A stretch of DNA of 5,432 bases from Phycisphaerales bacterium. Its GTDB lineage: Bacteria > Pseudomonadota > Gammaproteobacteria > Competibacterales > Competibacteraceae. This document shows, one piece after another, positions 1-5,385 of the stretch; the stretch's first letter is position 1, and every line of letters begins with the position of its first letter. The position numbers and the translations under genes were made by a program. The DNA lies in NCBI GenBank assembly GCA_014879435.1, contig JACSSB010000325.1:1-5432 (forward strand). The letters are read 5' to 3'. Below the pieces are notes generated by a model. It ran no database searches, was not told where the DNA came from, and saw only the letters and a list, made by a program, of their open reading frames with translations.

Positions 1-173
1 TGCGGGATGCCTATGAGCGATACCGCCGTTCCGACGGATTGCTGCCTGCCACCTGTGAGGTGATTTACGGCCATGCTTGGGGATCGCGCTCCAAGCCCTT
101 GCCTGCCCAGGCGGGAGAGCCAGCGATTTTTCCGCTATCGCGATTGCGGCGCCGCAGCCAAGAAAGCGGTTAA
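1..173 (+). CDS. bioC: Malonyl-[acyl-carrier protein] O-methyltransferase BioC, C-terminal end (partial)
   Basis: Only the last 56 codons are present. The first complete codon is at 3 and the TAA stop is at 171-173; the start lies upstream of the window. The visible end contains a YERYRR segment followed by LPATCEVIYGHAW. This matches the closing part of BioC proteins, where an LPAT(Y/F)EV(I/V)YG(H)AW stretch is typical, and then a basic tail with LSRLRRR. BioC is a cytoplasmic SAM-dependent methyltransferase that methylates malonyl-ACP, priming it for pimelate synthesis in the biotin pathway. The SAM-binding domain lies outside the window, so the call rests on the C-terminal motif alone. Biotin genes next to the cox operon occur in some gammaproteobacteria; I see no functional link. 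The 136-bp gap downstream suggests a separate transcript from the next gene. Confidence 0.72.
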   Translation, partial: RDAYERYRRSDGLLPATCEVIYGHAWGSRSKPLPAQAGEPAIFPLSRLRRRSQESG

Positions 174-192
174 AGCCCGTACTCGATATAGA

Positions 193-214
193 TGTATCGT
201 AAATGAGCGATACA
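193..214. repeat. Perfect 7-bp inverted repeat between bioC and the DUF2244 gene
   Basis: TGTATCG at 193-199 and its exact reverse complement CGATACA at 208-214 flank an 8-base loop. The stem is AT-rich and no T-run follows directly, so it is a poor intrinsic terminator. It lies about 30 bp upstream of a TTGACA box, where an upstream operator could sit. Either role is inference. An 11-base stretch, ATGAGCGATAC (203-213), also occurs inside bioC at 13-23; this may be chance. Confidence 0.4.
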
Positions 215-243
215 GTACAAATCCCTAGTTTTAAACCAGGATA

Positions 244-272
244 TTGACAAGCGCCGTATAGCCCATTACTTG
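244..272 (+). promoter_or_regulatory. Candidate sigma70 promoter for the DUF2244 gene
   Basis: A perfect -35 hexamer TTGACA (244-249) is followed after 17 bp by TACTTG (267-272), a weak -10. AT-rich TTAATAA lies directly downstream (273-279) but would need a spacer longer than normal. The predicted start of transcription would be near 279, giving a leader of about 30 bases before the ATG at 310. Only the -35 match is strong. Confidence 0.33.
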
Positions 273-292
273 TTAATAAGGTAAATCGCAGC

Positions 293-298
293 AGGAGA
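293..298 (+). promoter_or_regulatory. Ribosome binding site of the DUF2244 gene
   Basis: AGGAGA lies 11 bases before the ATG at 310. The spacing is slightly long, but this is the only good Shine-Dalgarno match near the start and it supports the chosen ATG. Confidence 0.6.
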
Positions 299-309
299 AC
301 TCTCGGATC

Positions 310-792
310 ATGATCGCAATCGAGAGTGATACGGCAGCATGTCAATCTTGTTATGTACTTCGCCCCAATCGCTCGCTGTCATGGCGGCAAAACTTGGGGG
401 TGTTTTGTGGATTGTCCCTGGTCACCCTGATGCTGGTGTTTCCACTGGTTGCCATGGGGTTCTGGCTGGTATTGCCGTTTGCTGGACTGGAGTTGCTGGC
501 AGTAGGGGCTGGTTTGTACTACGTAAGCTGCCGCTGCCATGAGTGTGAAGTCATTTGTGTCGCGACAGATAGCATCCAGATCGAGCGCGGTCGGCGGCAT
601 TCTCGGCAACGCTGGGTGTTGGCGCGGCAGTGGGTGCGGGTGGTGCTGACCAGTTGCCCTCGGCAATGGTATCCGAGCCGTTTGCACATTCGCACCCAGG
701 GTCGAACCGTTGAGGTCGGCCGTTTTCTGGTCGAAAGAGAACGGCGTGAGCTTGCACAGGAATTAACTCGCCGCCTTCACATTTATCCCTAA
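310..792 (+). CDS. DUF2244 family two-helix membrane protein with a cysteine cluster
   Basis: This 160-residue protein matches the DUF2244 pattern. It has an N-terminal RPNRSLSWRQN segment (residues 18-28), two closely spaced membrane helices (about 29-50 and 52-72) with GFWLVLPFAGLEL at the turn, and a soluble C-terminal domain. That domain includes WVRVVL, PSRLHIRTQGR and the family-like VEVGRFLVERERRELAQEL stretch. Family function is unknown; members often lie beside cytochrome c oxidase genes, as here, so a role in oxidase assembly or membrane respiration is only inferred. An odd feature is cysteine content: a CxxC at 11-14 and C74, C76, C79, C83 with H77 in SCRCHECEVIC, just after the second helix. 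With a helical hairpin, both groups would face the same side of the membrane. The start is set by the AGGAGA site upstream. The gene lies 120 bp before coxB on the same strand, so co-transcription is possible but not shown. Confidence 0.88.
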   Translation: MIAIESDTAACQSCYVLRPNRSLSWRQNLGVFCGLSLVTLMLVFPLVAMGFWLVLPFAGLELLAVGAGLYYVSCRCHECEVICVATDSIQIERGRRHSRQRWVLARQWVRVVLTSCPRQWYPSRLHIRTQGRTVEVGRFLVERERRELAQELTRRLHIYP

Positions 793-804
793 GCGCGCCT
801 GTCG

Positions 805-881
805 TTCGGCCTATCGAAGCCGAAGTCGATACGACCGACTGTCTTGGGCATTCCTGTTCGGGGATCGCCAGCGCGAGCTGG
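805..881 (+). other. coxB leader with small hairpins
   Basis: The 120-bp gap between the DUF2244 stop and coxB contains several short perfect inverted repeats. TTCGGC (805-810) pairs with GCCGAA (819-824). TATCGA (812-817) pairs with TCGATA (826-831), and these two stems overlap, so they exclude each other. Further on, CCAGC (868-872) pairs with GCTGG (877-881) around a GCGA loop of the stable GNRA type, about 20 bases before the coxB Shine-Dalgarno site. None has a T-run typical of a terminator. I found no convincing -35/-10 pair. The stretch could be a regulated 5' leader, a processing site or a degenerate dispersed repeat; the sequence does not decide. Confidence 0.35.
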
Positions 882-900
882 TAAACGCATTCAATCATTT

Positions 901-908
901 GGAGGAGG
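901..908 (+). promoter_or_regulatory. Ribosome binding site that fixes the coxB start
   Basis: The purine run GGAGGAGG ends 4 bases before the ATG at 913. It makes that ATG the start rather than an in-frame TTG at 844, which lacks such a site and would bury the signal peptide behind 23 extra residues. Confidence 0.8.
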
Positions 909-912
909 GGGT

Positions 913-1788
913 ATGAGCATCAGTCGAATCGCGCAAGGGAGTAGCGCCTTGACCAGCGCGGCGTTGCTGCTGTGGAGCGGGGGTGCCCATGCCGAATACG
1001 CGCTGAACATGCCACGGGGCGTTACCACGATCAGTCATGATGTCTACGATCTGCACATGCAGATCTTCTGGATCTGCGTGATCATCGGCATGGTGGTGTT
1101 CGGTGTCATGTTCTGGTCCATTTACCATCACCGCAAATCGCGGGGGGCGGTACCCGCACAGTTTCACGAGAGTACCGTGATCGAAGTGCTCTGGACCCTC
1201 ATTCCCATGTTGATCCTGATCGCTATGGCGGTTCCTGCCACCAAAACCCTGATTCGCATGTACGACACCCGCGATGCCGACCTCACCATCAAGGTCACCG
1301 GCTATCAATGGCGCTGGCAATACGATTATCTGGACGAAGGCGTCAAATTTTTCAGCACGCTGGCTACCCCTCAATCGCAGATTCGCAATGCCACCGCCAA
1401 AGGGGAACACTATCTGCTGGAGGTCGATAACCCACTGGTGGTGCCGGTTGGCAAGAAAATCCGCATTCTGACCACCGCTGCCGATGTGATTCATTCCTGG
1501 TGGGTACCGGAACTGGGTTGGAAAAAAGATGCAGTCCCAGGTTTTATCAATGAAGCCTGGACCGAAATTCAAAAGCCCGGTGTCTATCGTGGCCAGTGCG
1601 CTGAGTTATGCGGCCGGGATCATGGTTTTATGCCGATTGTGGTCAAAGCCGTGCCTGAAGCGGAATTCCAGCAGTGGCTTGCGCAGATGAAGGCACAAAA
1701 TGCCACACCTACCGCCAGCGATTCCAACCCACGCACCATGCAAAGCAATACCGATTCCCCCACCGTTGTCGGAGGTCAAACGCTATGA
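913..1788 (+). CDS. coxB: Cytochrome c oxidase subunit II (CuA subunit)
   Basis: This 291-residue subunit accepts electrons from cytochrome c at the binuclear CuA centre on the periplasmic side and passes them to haem a of subunit I. A signal peptide ends at AHA (residues 25-27), followed by mature EYALNMPRG. Two membrane helices lie at about 49-71 and 92-114. VIEVLWT at 89-95 carries E91, equivalent to the glutamate at the mouth of the K proton channel. The aromatic electron-entry motif GYQWRWQYDY is at 130-139. The CuA ligands are all present: H194, C229, E231, C233, H237 and M240, the last five within CAELCGRDHGFM. The protein ends soon after the cupredoxin domain with a polar, Ser/Thr/Asn-rich tail and no CxxCH haem c motif, so this is aa3, not caa3. 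It starts at ATG 913 behind a strong GGAGGAGG site. Its stop overlaps the coxA start in ATGA (1785-1788), implying translational coupling. Confidence 0.97.
   Translation: MSISRIAQGSSALTSAALLLWSGGAHAEYALNMPRGVTTISHDVYDLHMQIFWICVIIGMVVFGVMFWSIYHHRKSRGAVPAQFHESTVIEVLWTLIPMLILIAMAVPATKTLIRMYDTRDADLTIKVTGYQWRWQYDYLDEGVKFFSTLATPQSQIRNATAKGEHYLLEVDNPLVVPVGKKIRILTTAADVIHSWWVPELGWKKDAVPGFINEAWTEIQKPGVYRGQCAELCGRDHGFMPIVVKAVPEAEFQQWLAQMKAQNATPTASDSNPRTMQSNTDSPTVVGGQTL
1771..1775 (+). promoter_or_regulatory. Ribosome binding site of coxA, inside the end of coxB
   Basis: GGAGG lies 9 bases before the ATG at 1785 and supports that start over an in-frame GTG at 1674, which lies well inside coxB. Confidence 0.75.
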
Positions 1789-3371
1789 GCGCAGCATCGC
1801 ATGCTACCGATCACGATCATGATCATGATCATGGCCCGGCGCAGGGTCTGAGCCGTTGGTTATTGACCACGAATCATAAAGATATCGGCACGCTATACCT
1901 GTTATTTTCCCTGACGATGTTTTTCATCGGGGGTTCGATGGCGCTGGTGATTCGCGCCGAATTGTTCCAGCCAGGCTTGCAAATCGTCGATCCCTATTTC
2001 TTCAATCAGATGACCACGCTGCACGCGCTGGTGATGATCTTCGGCGCGGTGATGCCCGCCTTTGTCGGGCTGGCCAACTGGTTGATTCCGATGATGATCG
2101 GTGCGCCCGATATGGCGTTGCCACGGATGAATAACTGGTCCTTTTGGATCATGCCCTTCGCATTCACTCTGTTGCTGTCCACGTTGTTCATGCCCGGTGG
2201 CGGTCCGGCTGGCGGCTGGACCCTGTATCCGCCGCTGGTGTTGCAAACCGGGCAAGCTTTTCCCTTCGTAATCTTGGCGATACATATGATGGGTGTCTCC
2301 TCGATCATGGGGGCTATCAATATCATCGCCACCATTCTCAATCTGCGTGCACCGGGCATGACGCTGATGAAGATGCCGTTGTTCGTGTGGACTTGGCTGA
2401 TCACTGCCTTCCTGCTGATCGCGGTGATGCCAGTACTGGCCGGGGCGGTGACCATGCTGCTGACCGACAAATTTTTCGGCACCTCCTTCTTTAACGCTGC
2501 TGGCGGTGGCGACCCAGTGATGTTCCAGCATATCTTCTGGTTTTTCGGCCATCCCGAGGTCTACATCATGATCCTGCCTGCTTTCGGGATCATCTCGCAG
2601 ATCATTCCGACCTTCGCCCGTAAGCCGCTGTTTGGTTACGCCTCAATGGTGTATGCCACCGCCTCGATTGCCTTCCTGTCCTTCCTGGTCTGGGCCCATC
2701 ACATGTTTACGGTGGGGATGCCGCTGAGGGGTGAGTTGTTCTTCATGTATGCCACGATGTTGATTGCGGTGCCGACGGGAGTGAAGGTGTTCAACTGGAT
2801 CTCGACCATGTGGCACGGAGCGATGACCTTTGAAACCCCGATGCTATTTTCTATTGCCTTCGTGGTGCTATTTACCATTGGTGGTTTTTCCGGCTTGATG
2901 CTGGCAATCGCACCTGCCGACTTCCAGTACCACGATACCTATTTCGTGGTGGCCCACTTCCATTATGTCTTAGTACCGGGCGCGGTATTTTCGATCATCG
3001 CTGCTGCGTATTACTGGTTGCCGAAGTGGACCGGCCACATGTACGACGAAAAGCTGGGTCAACTGCATTTTTGGCTGTCAGTGATCGGGGTCAATGTGTT
3101 GTTCTTCCCGCAGCATTTCCTGGGATTGGCTGGGATGCCACGTCGCATTCCCGACTATGCCCTGCAATTTGCCGAATTCAATATGGTGTCTACGATTGGC
3201 GCTTTTCTGTTCGGCTTTTCGCAATTGTTGTTCGCCTACAATGTGATCCAAACCATTCGTGGTGGTGCGAAAGCCACGGATCAAGTGTGGGAAGGCGCAC
3301 ACGGTTTGGAATGGACTTTGAGTTCGCCACCCCCTTACCACACCTTCACCACGGCACCTGAAGTCAAGTGA
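1785..3371 (+). CDS. coxA: Cytochrome c oxidase subunit I, type A1 haem-copper oxidase
   Basis: This 528-residue catalytic subunit (ctaD in other naming) reduces oxygen to water at haem a3/CuB and pumps protons. Its length and about 12 membrane helices are normal. Haem a ligands are H80 (in TTLHALVMIF) and H393; the haem a3 ligand is H391 (both in HDTYFVVAHFHYV, 383-395). CuB ligands are H256, H305 and H306 (GHPEVY and WAHHMFTVG). Y260 is the tyrosine that cross-links to H256. D-channel residues are N98, D109, N116 and E258; the GHPEVY glutamate defines type A1. K-channel residues are S271, T331 and K334 (VPTGVKVF). The segment VMIFGAVMPAFVGLANWLIP is of the Pseudomonas/betaproteobacterial style. 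The N-terminus is odd, with four Asp-His pairs at residues 9-16. The gene overlaps coxB by ATGA and the next gene by GTGA. The start is supported by GGAGG nine bases upstream. Confidence 0.98.
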   Translation: MSAASHATDHDHDHDHGPAQGLSRWLLTTNHKDIGTLYLLFSLTMFFIGGSMALVIRAELFQPGLQIVDPYFFNQMTTLHALVMIFGAVMPAFVGLANWLIPMMIGAPDMALPRMNNWSFWIMPFAFTLLLSTLFMPGGGPAGGWTLYPPLVLQTGQAFPFVILAIHMMGVSSIMGAINIIATILNLRAPGMTLMKMPLFVWTWLITAFLLIAVMPVLAGAVTMLLTDKFFGTSFFNAAGGGDPVMFQHIFWFFGHPEVYIMILPAFGIISQIIPTFARKPLFGYASMVYATASIAFLSFLVWAHHMFTVGMPLRGELFFMYATMLIAVPTGVKVFNWISTMWHGAMTFETPMLFSIAFVVLFTIGGFSGLMLAIAPADFQYHDTYFVVAHFHYVLVPGAVFSIIAAAYYWLPKWTGHMYDEKLGQLHFWLSVIGVNVLFFPQHFLGLAGMPRRIPDYALQFAEFNMVSTIGAFLFGFSQLLFAYNVIQTIRGGAKATDQVWEGAHGLEWTLSSPPPYHTFTTAPEVK

Positions 3372-3640
3372 GCGAATCCGCAGAGCCAGTTGGTGTTCAC
3401 CTCCACTCTTTGAAAAAAGAGGAGGCAGGGAAGGAACTTCGCACGAACGATGGGGCAAAAATCCCCCCGAACCCCCCTTTGCCGAAGGGGGGGACTAAAC
3501 CCTTACCAAAACCAAAGAGCGAGACCCGCCCCATTAGCGCCAGTGATCGCGCCGCAGGGGTACGCCGCACGGTGATCGTGTTAGTGGTTCTGGTGGTCAT
3601 GGGGTATGTCGGATTCATCGTAATGATGGGATGGCGATGA
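3368..3640 (+). CDS. Small single-helix membrane protein, probable cytochrome oxidase accessory or assembly protein, carrying a repeat-derived insert
   Basis: The 90-residue product starts at GTG 3368, whose last bases form GTGA with the coxA stop. It ends overlapping ctaG, so its expression is probably coupled to both. One membrane helix is predicted at about residues 68-87 (VIVLVVLVVMGYVGFIVMMG). It is preceded by R61, R66 and R67, which suggests the N-terminus faces the cytoplasm. Proteobacterial cox operons commonly carry a very small single-helix gene between the subunit I gene and ctaG, often labelled a small assembly protein. This one fits by position and topology, but I see no diagnostic motif. 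It looks too long for that class. Residues about 11-46, including IPPNPPLPKGG, are encoded by a palindromic repeat element at 3400-3505; removing it leaves about 54 residues. The reading frame is intact throughout. No strong Shine-Dalgarno site precedes the GTG. Confidence 0.68.
   Translation: MSESAEPVGVHLHSLKKEEAGKELRTNDGAKIPPNPPLPKGGTKPLPKPKSETRPISASDRAAGVRRTVIVLVVLVVMGYVGFIVMMGWR
3400..3505. repeat. Palindromic dispersed-repeat-like element inside the small membrane protein gene
   Basis: Two hairpins lie close together. In the first, CTCTTT (3406-3411) pairs with AAAGAG (3416-3421), extended by CCTC (3400-3403) with GAGG (3422-3425) across a two-base bulge. In the second, CCCCCCTT (3472-3479) pairs with AAGGGGGG (3485-3492) around a 5-base loop, with another C6 run at 3463-3468. 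The C6-spacer-C6-TTT...AA-G7 layout, and its coded peptides (NPPLPKGG forward, PPFGKGGFGGI reverse), resemble a family of dispersed palindromic repeats seen in many bacterial genomes; that recognition is from memory. The outer edges are uncertain, and the second right-hand G-run of a full copy appears to be missing. No transposase is present. Confidence 0.6.
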
Positions 3641-4191
3641 TGACAGAGTCTCGAAAAAGCGACTTGGCGGCAGCCAATCGGCGGTTGGTGTGGCGTTTGT
3701 TATTGCTAACGACGGCCATGTTCGGCTTTGGCTTCGCTATGGTGCCGATCTACGACGTGCTGTGCGAAGTGACTGGTCTGAACGGTAAGACGGGAGGGCG
3801 CGTGGTGGCTGCCCAGCCGATGCAGGTCGATGCCTCGCGCACAGTGACCGTGGAATTTGTCGCCAACTTGAATCTGGGGGCACCGTGGGAATTCGCACCG
3901 AGTGTCGCCCGCATGCAGGTCCATCCCGGCCAGTTCTACCAAACCCATTTTCGGGCCAAGAATCTGGCCAGCCAGCCGATGACTGGGCAAGCAATACCCA
4001 GTGTTGCACCGGGATTGGCGGCATCACATTTTCAGAAGATCGAATGCTTCTGTTTTAATCATCAACGCTTCCAGGCGGGCGAAGGCAAGGAAATGCCGGT
4101 GACCTTCCGCATCGACCCGGATTTGCCATCCGAGGTGCGCACAGTCACGCTGTCCTATACTTTTTTCAGAATCGACGACGCAGGCGGTTGA
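3637..4191 (+). CDS. ctaG: Cytochrome c oxidase assembly protein CtaG/Cox11 (copper delivery to CuB)
   Basis: This membrane-anchored periplasmic copper chaperone inserts copper at the CuB site of subunit I. Counting from ATG 3637 (184 residues), there is a short basic cytoplasmic N-terminus and one membrane helix at about 18-36. MVPIYDVLCEVTGLNG (35-50) with C43 follows, then a beta-sandwich domain. The copper motif is KIECFCFNHQ (134-143) with C137 and C139; MPVTFRIDPDLP (153-164) is also typical of the family. Three in-frame ATGs (3631, 3637, 3640) are possible. I chose 3637 because it makes a 4-base ATGA overlap with the preceding stop, as at the other junctions, and leaves room for a weak G-rich site upstream. 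The other choices change the length by only one or two residues. The length is close to the family norm, and nothing key is missing. Confidence 0.96.
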   Translation: MMTESRKSDLAAANRRLVWRLLLLTTAMFGFGFAMVPIYDVLCEVTGLNGKTGGRVVAAQPMQVDASRTVTVEFVANLNLGAPWEFAPSVARMQVHPGQFYQTHFRAKNLASQPMTGQAIPSVAPGLAASHFQKIECFCFNHQRFQAGEGKEMPVTFRIDPDLPSEVRTVTLSYTFFRIDDAGG

Positions 4192-4230
4192 GGAATGAGT
4201 CGTTACTCGGATTCGGTAAGCAAGTGACCT

Positions 4231-4236
4231 AAGGAG
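4231..4236 (+). promoter_or_regulatory. Ribosome binding site of coxC
   Basis: AAGGAG lies 8 bases before the ATG at 4245, an ideal spacing. Unlike the overlapping genes upstream, coxC is initiated independently after a 53-bp gap. Confidence 0.8.
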
Positions 4237-4244
4237 ATGCATCC

Positions 4245-5117
4245 ATGACGCACGCGGGGCATGCGCCGGACCATTATTACGTTCCATCTCGAAGCTACTG
4301 GCCGATCATCGCTTCCGTCGGTTTGTTTACGCTGATGCTAGGCGGGGCCACGTTGCTAAATGGCGGGAGCAGCACACTGTTATGGACCGGGCTTACGCTT
4401 ATTCTGATCACCCTGTTCGGTTGGTTCGGTGCAGTGATTCATGAGAGCGAGAAAGGGCTTTATAGCAGCCAGATGGATCGCTCTTTCCGCTGGGGTATGA
4501 GTTGGTTCATCTTTTCCGAAGTGATGTTCTTCGCGGCATTCTTCGGTGCTTTGTTCTATGCCCGCATCTATTCGGTGCCGTGGTTGGGTGGAGAAAGCAG
4601 CCACGGGGTGTTGACGCACGACCTCCTCTGGTCCGGCTACGAGGCGACTTGGCCGACGAATGGTCCGCGTGACATCGGGGGCTTCTTCGCCCCGATGCAG
4701 CCTTGGGGCTTACCGGCGGTGAATACGCTGATTCTGTTGAGTAGCGGTGCGACCCTGACCTGGGCGCATTGGGGTTTGATCCAGCAGAATCGCCCGCAGC
4801 TGCTGAGGGGTTTGGCGCTGACGGTGGTCTTGGGCCTACTGTTTTTGAGTCTTCAGGCTTATGAGTACGTCCATGCCTATCATGCGCTGCACCTGACTTT
4901 AGGCAGCGGTATCTACGGTTCCACATTTTTCATGTTGACCGGATTTCACGGCCTGCATGTCACCATTGGCGCGATCATCTTGTCGGTCATTCTATTTCGC
5001 AGCCTAGCTGGACATTTCACCCCGCAAAAACATTTTGCTTTTGAGGCGGCAGCTTGGTACTGGCATTTCGTAGATGTGGTCTGGCTGGGGTTGTTTATCT
5101 TCGTCTATGTATTATGA
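4245..5117 (+). CDS. coxC: Cytochrome c oxidase subunit III
   Basis: This 290-residue integral membrane protein is the third core subunit. It stabilises the oxidase and helps sustain proton uptake into the D channel; it binds no redox metal. Seven membrane helices are predicted, the normal bacterial form. Family motifs are HESEKGLYSSQMDRSFRWGM (66-85), FIFSEVMFFAAFFGALFYAR (88-107) with the conserved E92, QAYEYVHAYH (204-213), GFHGLHVTIG (233-242), and the closing AAAWYWHFVDVVWLGLF (268-284). ATG 4245 is set by the AAGGAG site. The gene follows ctaG by 53 bp, completing the order coxB-coxA-small-ctaG-coxC. The N-terminus is mildly His-rich (H3, H6, H10). No clear terminator follows; the convergent neighbour's stop is only 15 bp away. 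Confidence 0.97.
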   Translation: MTHAGHAPDHYYVPSRSYWPIIASVGLFTLMLGGATLLNGGSSTLLWTGLTLILITLFGWFGAVIHESEKGLYSSQMDRSFRWGMSWFIFSEVMFFAAFFGALFYARIYSVPWLGGESSHGVLTHDLLWSGYEATWPTNGPRDIGGFFAPMQPWGLPAVNTLILLSSGATLTWAHWGLIQQNRPQLLRGLALTVVLGLLFLSLQAYEYVHAYHALHLTLGSGIYGSTFFMLTGFHGLHVTIGAIILSVILFRSLAGHFTPQKHFAFEAAAWYWHFVDVVWLGLFIFVYVL

Positions 5118-5132
5118 CGTCGATATTCTCAG

Positions 5133-5339
5133 CTATAGCCCATGCGGAGAAATCAGTCCGGTGGCGTAAGCCAATATCAGCAGGGCGAACAAGCTGATCG
5201 ATAGCACGATCCGCACGGTCAGTGCCTTGACCAAGCGATGGTTATCTTGCGCTCCGCCACGAATCAAGAAAACTAGGCCAGAACCCAGACTGGCGAGAAT
5301 CATCAGCAGGATGACGATGACGATGATCTTGAAAATCAT
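5133..5339 (-). CDS. DUF2909 family twin-transmembrane protein
   Basis: The product, counted from the ATG at 5337-5339, is 68 residues. It consists of two hydrophobic helices (about 2-27 and 43-62) joined by a basic loop with RGGAQDNHRLVKALTVR, and it ends in ISPHGL. The FKIIVIVILLMILASLGSGL opening, the loop ending in ALT(V/L)RI and the PHGL-like end match the DUF2909 twin-helix family. This small uncharacterised protein is commonly found between the subunit III gene and SURF1 in gammaproteobacterial cox operons. It runs opposite to coxC, so it is probably transcribed separately. The start is uncertain: an ATG at 5351 adds four residues and a TTG at 5393 adds eighteen, and none has a clear Shine-Dalgarno site. 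I chose the start that matches the usual family length and opening. Function unknown; location suggests a link to the oxidase. Confidence 0.82.
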   Translation of the reverse strand: MIFKIIVIVILLMILASLGSGLVFLIRGGAQDNHRLVKALTVRIVLSISLFALLILAYATGLISPHGL

Positions 5340-5356
5340 GGACGGCGCCATTTCGG

Positions 5357-5385
5357 TTGCTAAGAGGCTTGGTGGCGAGTATACG
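5357..5385. promoter_or_regulatory. Candidate divergent promoter region between DUF2909 and the next forward gene
   Basis: On the plus strand, TTGCTA (5357-5362) and TATACG (5380-5385) are separated by exactly 17 bp. They could drive a forward gene starting beyond the window. On the minus strand the same TATA block reads TATACT (5378-5383), a good -10 about 25-40 bp ahead of the possible DUF2909 starts, but its -35 is poor. The two -10 boxes overlap at GTATAC, so the promoters would compete. The last 40 bp (to 5432) hold no gene start I can support. Confidence 0.3.

Noticed and set aside
75..96. Hairpin GCTTGGGG/CTCCAAGC near the end of bioC
   Set aside because: It lies wholly in coding sequence with no T-run and no nearby gene boundary. 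It is most simply explained by codon choice.
844..912. Possible longer CoxB starting at a TTG at 844
   Set aside because: The TTG has no good ribosome site and would put 23 residues before a clear signal peptide. ATG 913 has a strong GGAGGAGG site.
895..1572. Long open frame on the minus strand opposite coxB
   Set aside because: It has no family signature and mirrors the codon pattern of coxB, whose motifs are certain. It is an antisense shadow.
1674..1784. Possible longer CoxA starting at a GTG at 1674
   Set aside because: It would overlap coxB by over 100 bp and add a non-family extension. ATG 1785 has GGAGG and the ATGA overlap.
1690..1788. Haem c domain fused to CoxB (caa3-type oxidase)
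   Set aside because: The C-terminal tail is short and polar and has no CxxCH motif.
1902..2552. Long open frames on the minus strand opposite coxA
   Set aside because: Two overlapping frames with low-complexity His/Gln/Arg-rich products lie against a certain gene, as expected for shadows.
5100..5140. Intrinsic terminator between coxC and DUF2909
   Set aside because: I looked for a GC-rich stem with a T-run on either strand in this gap and found none.
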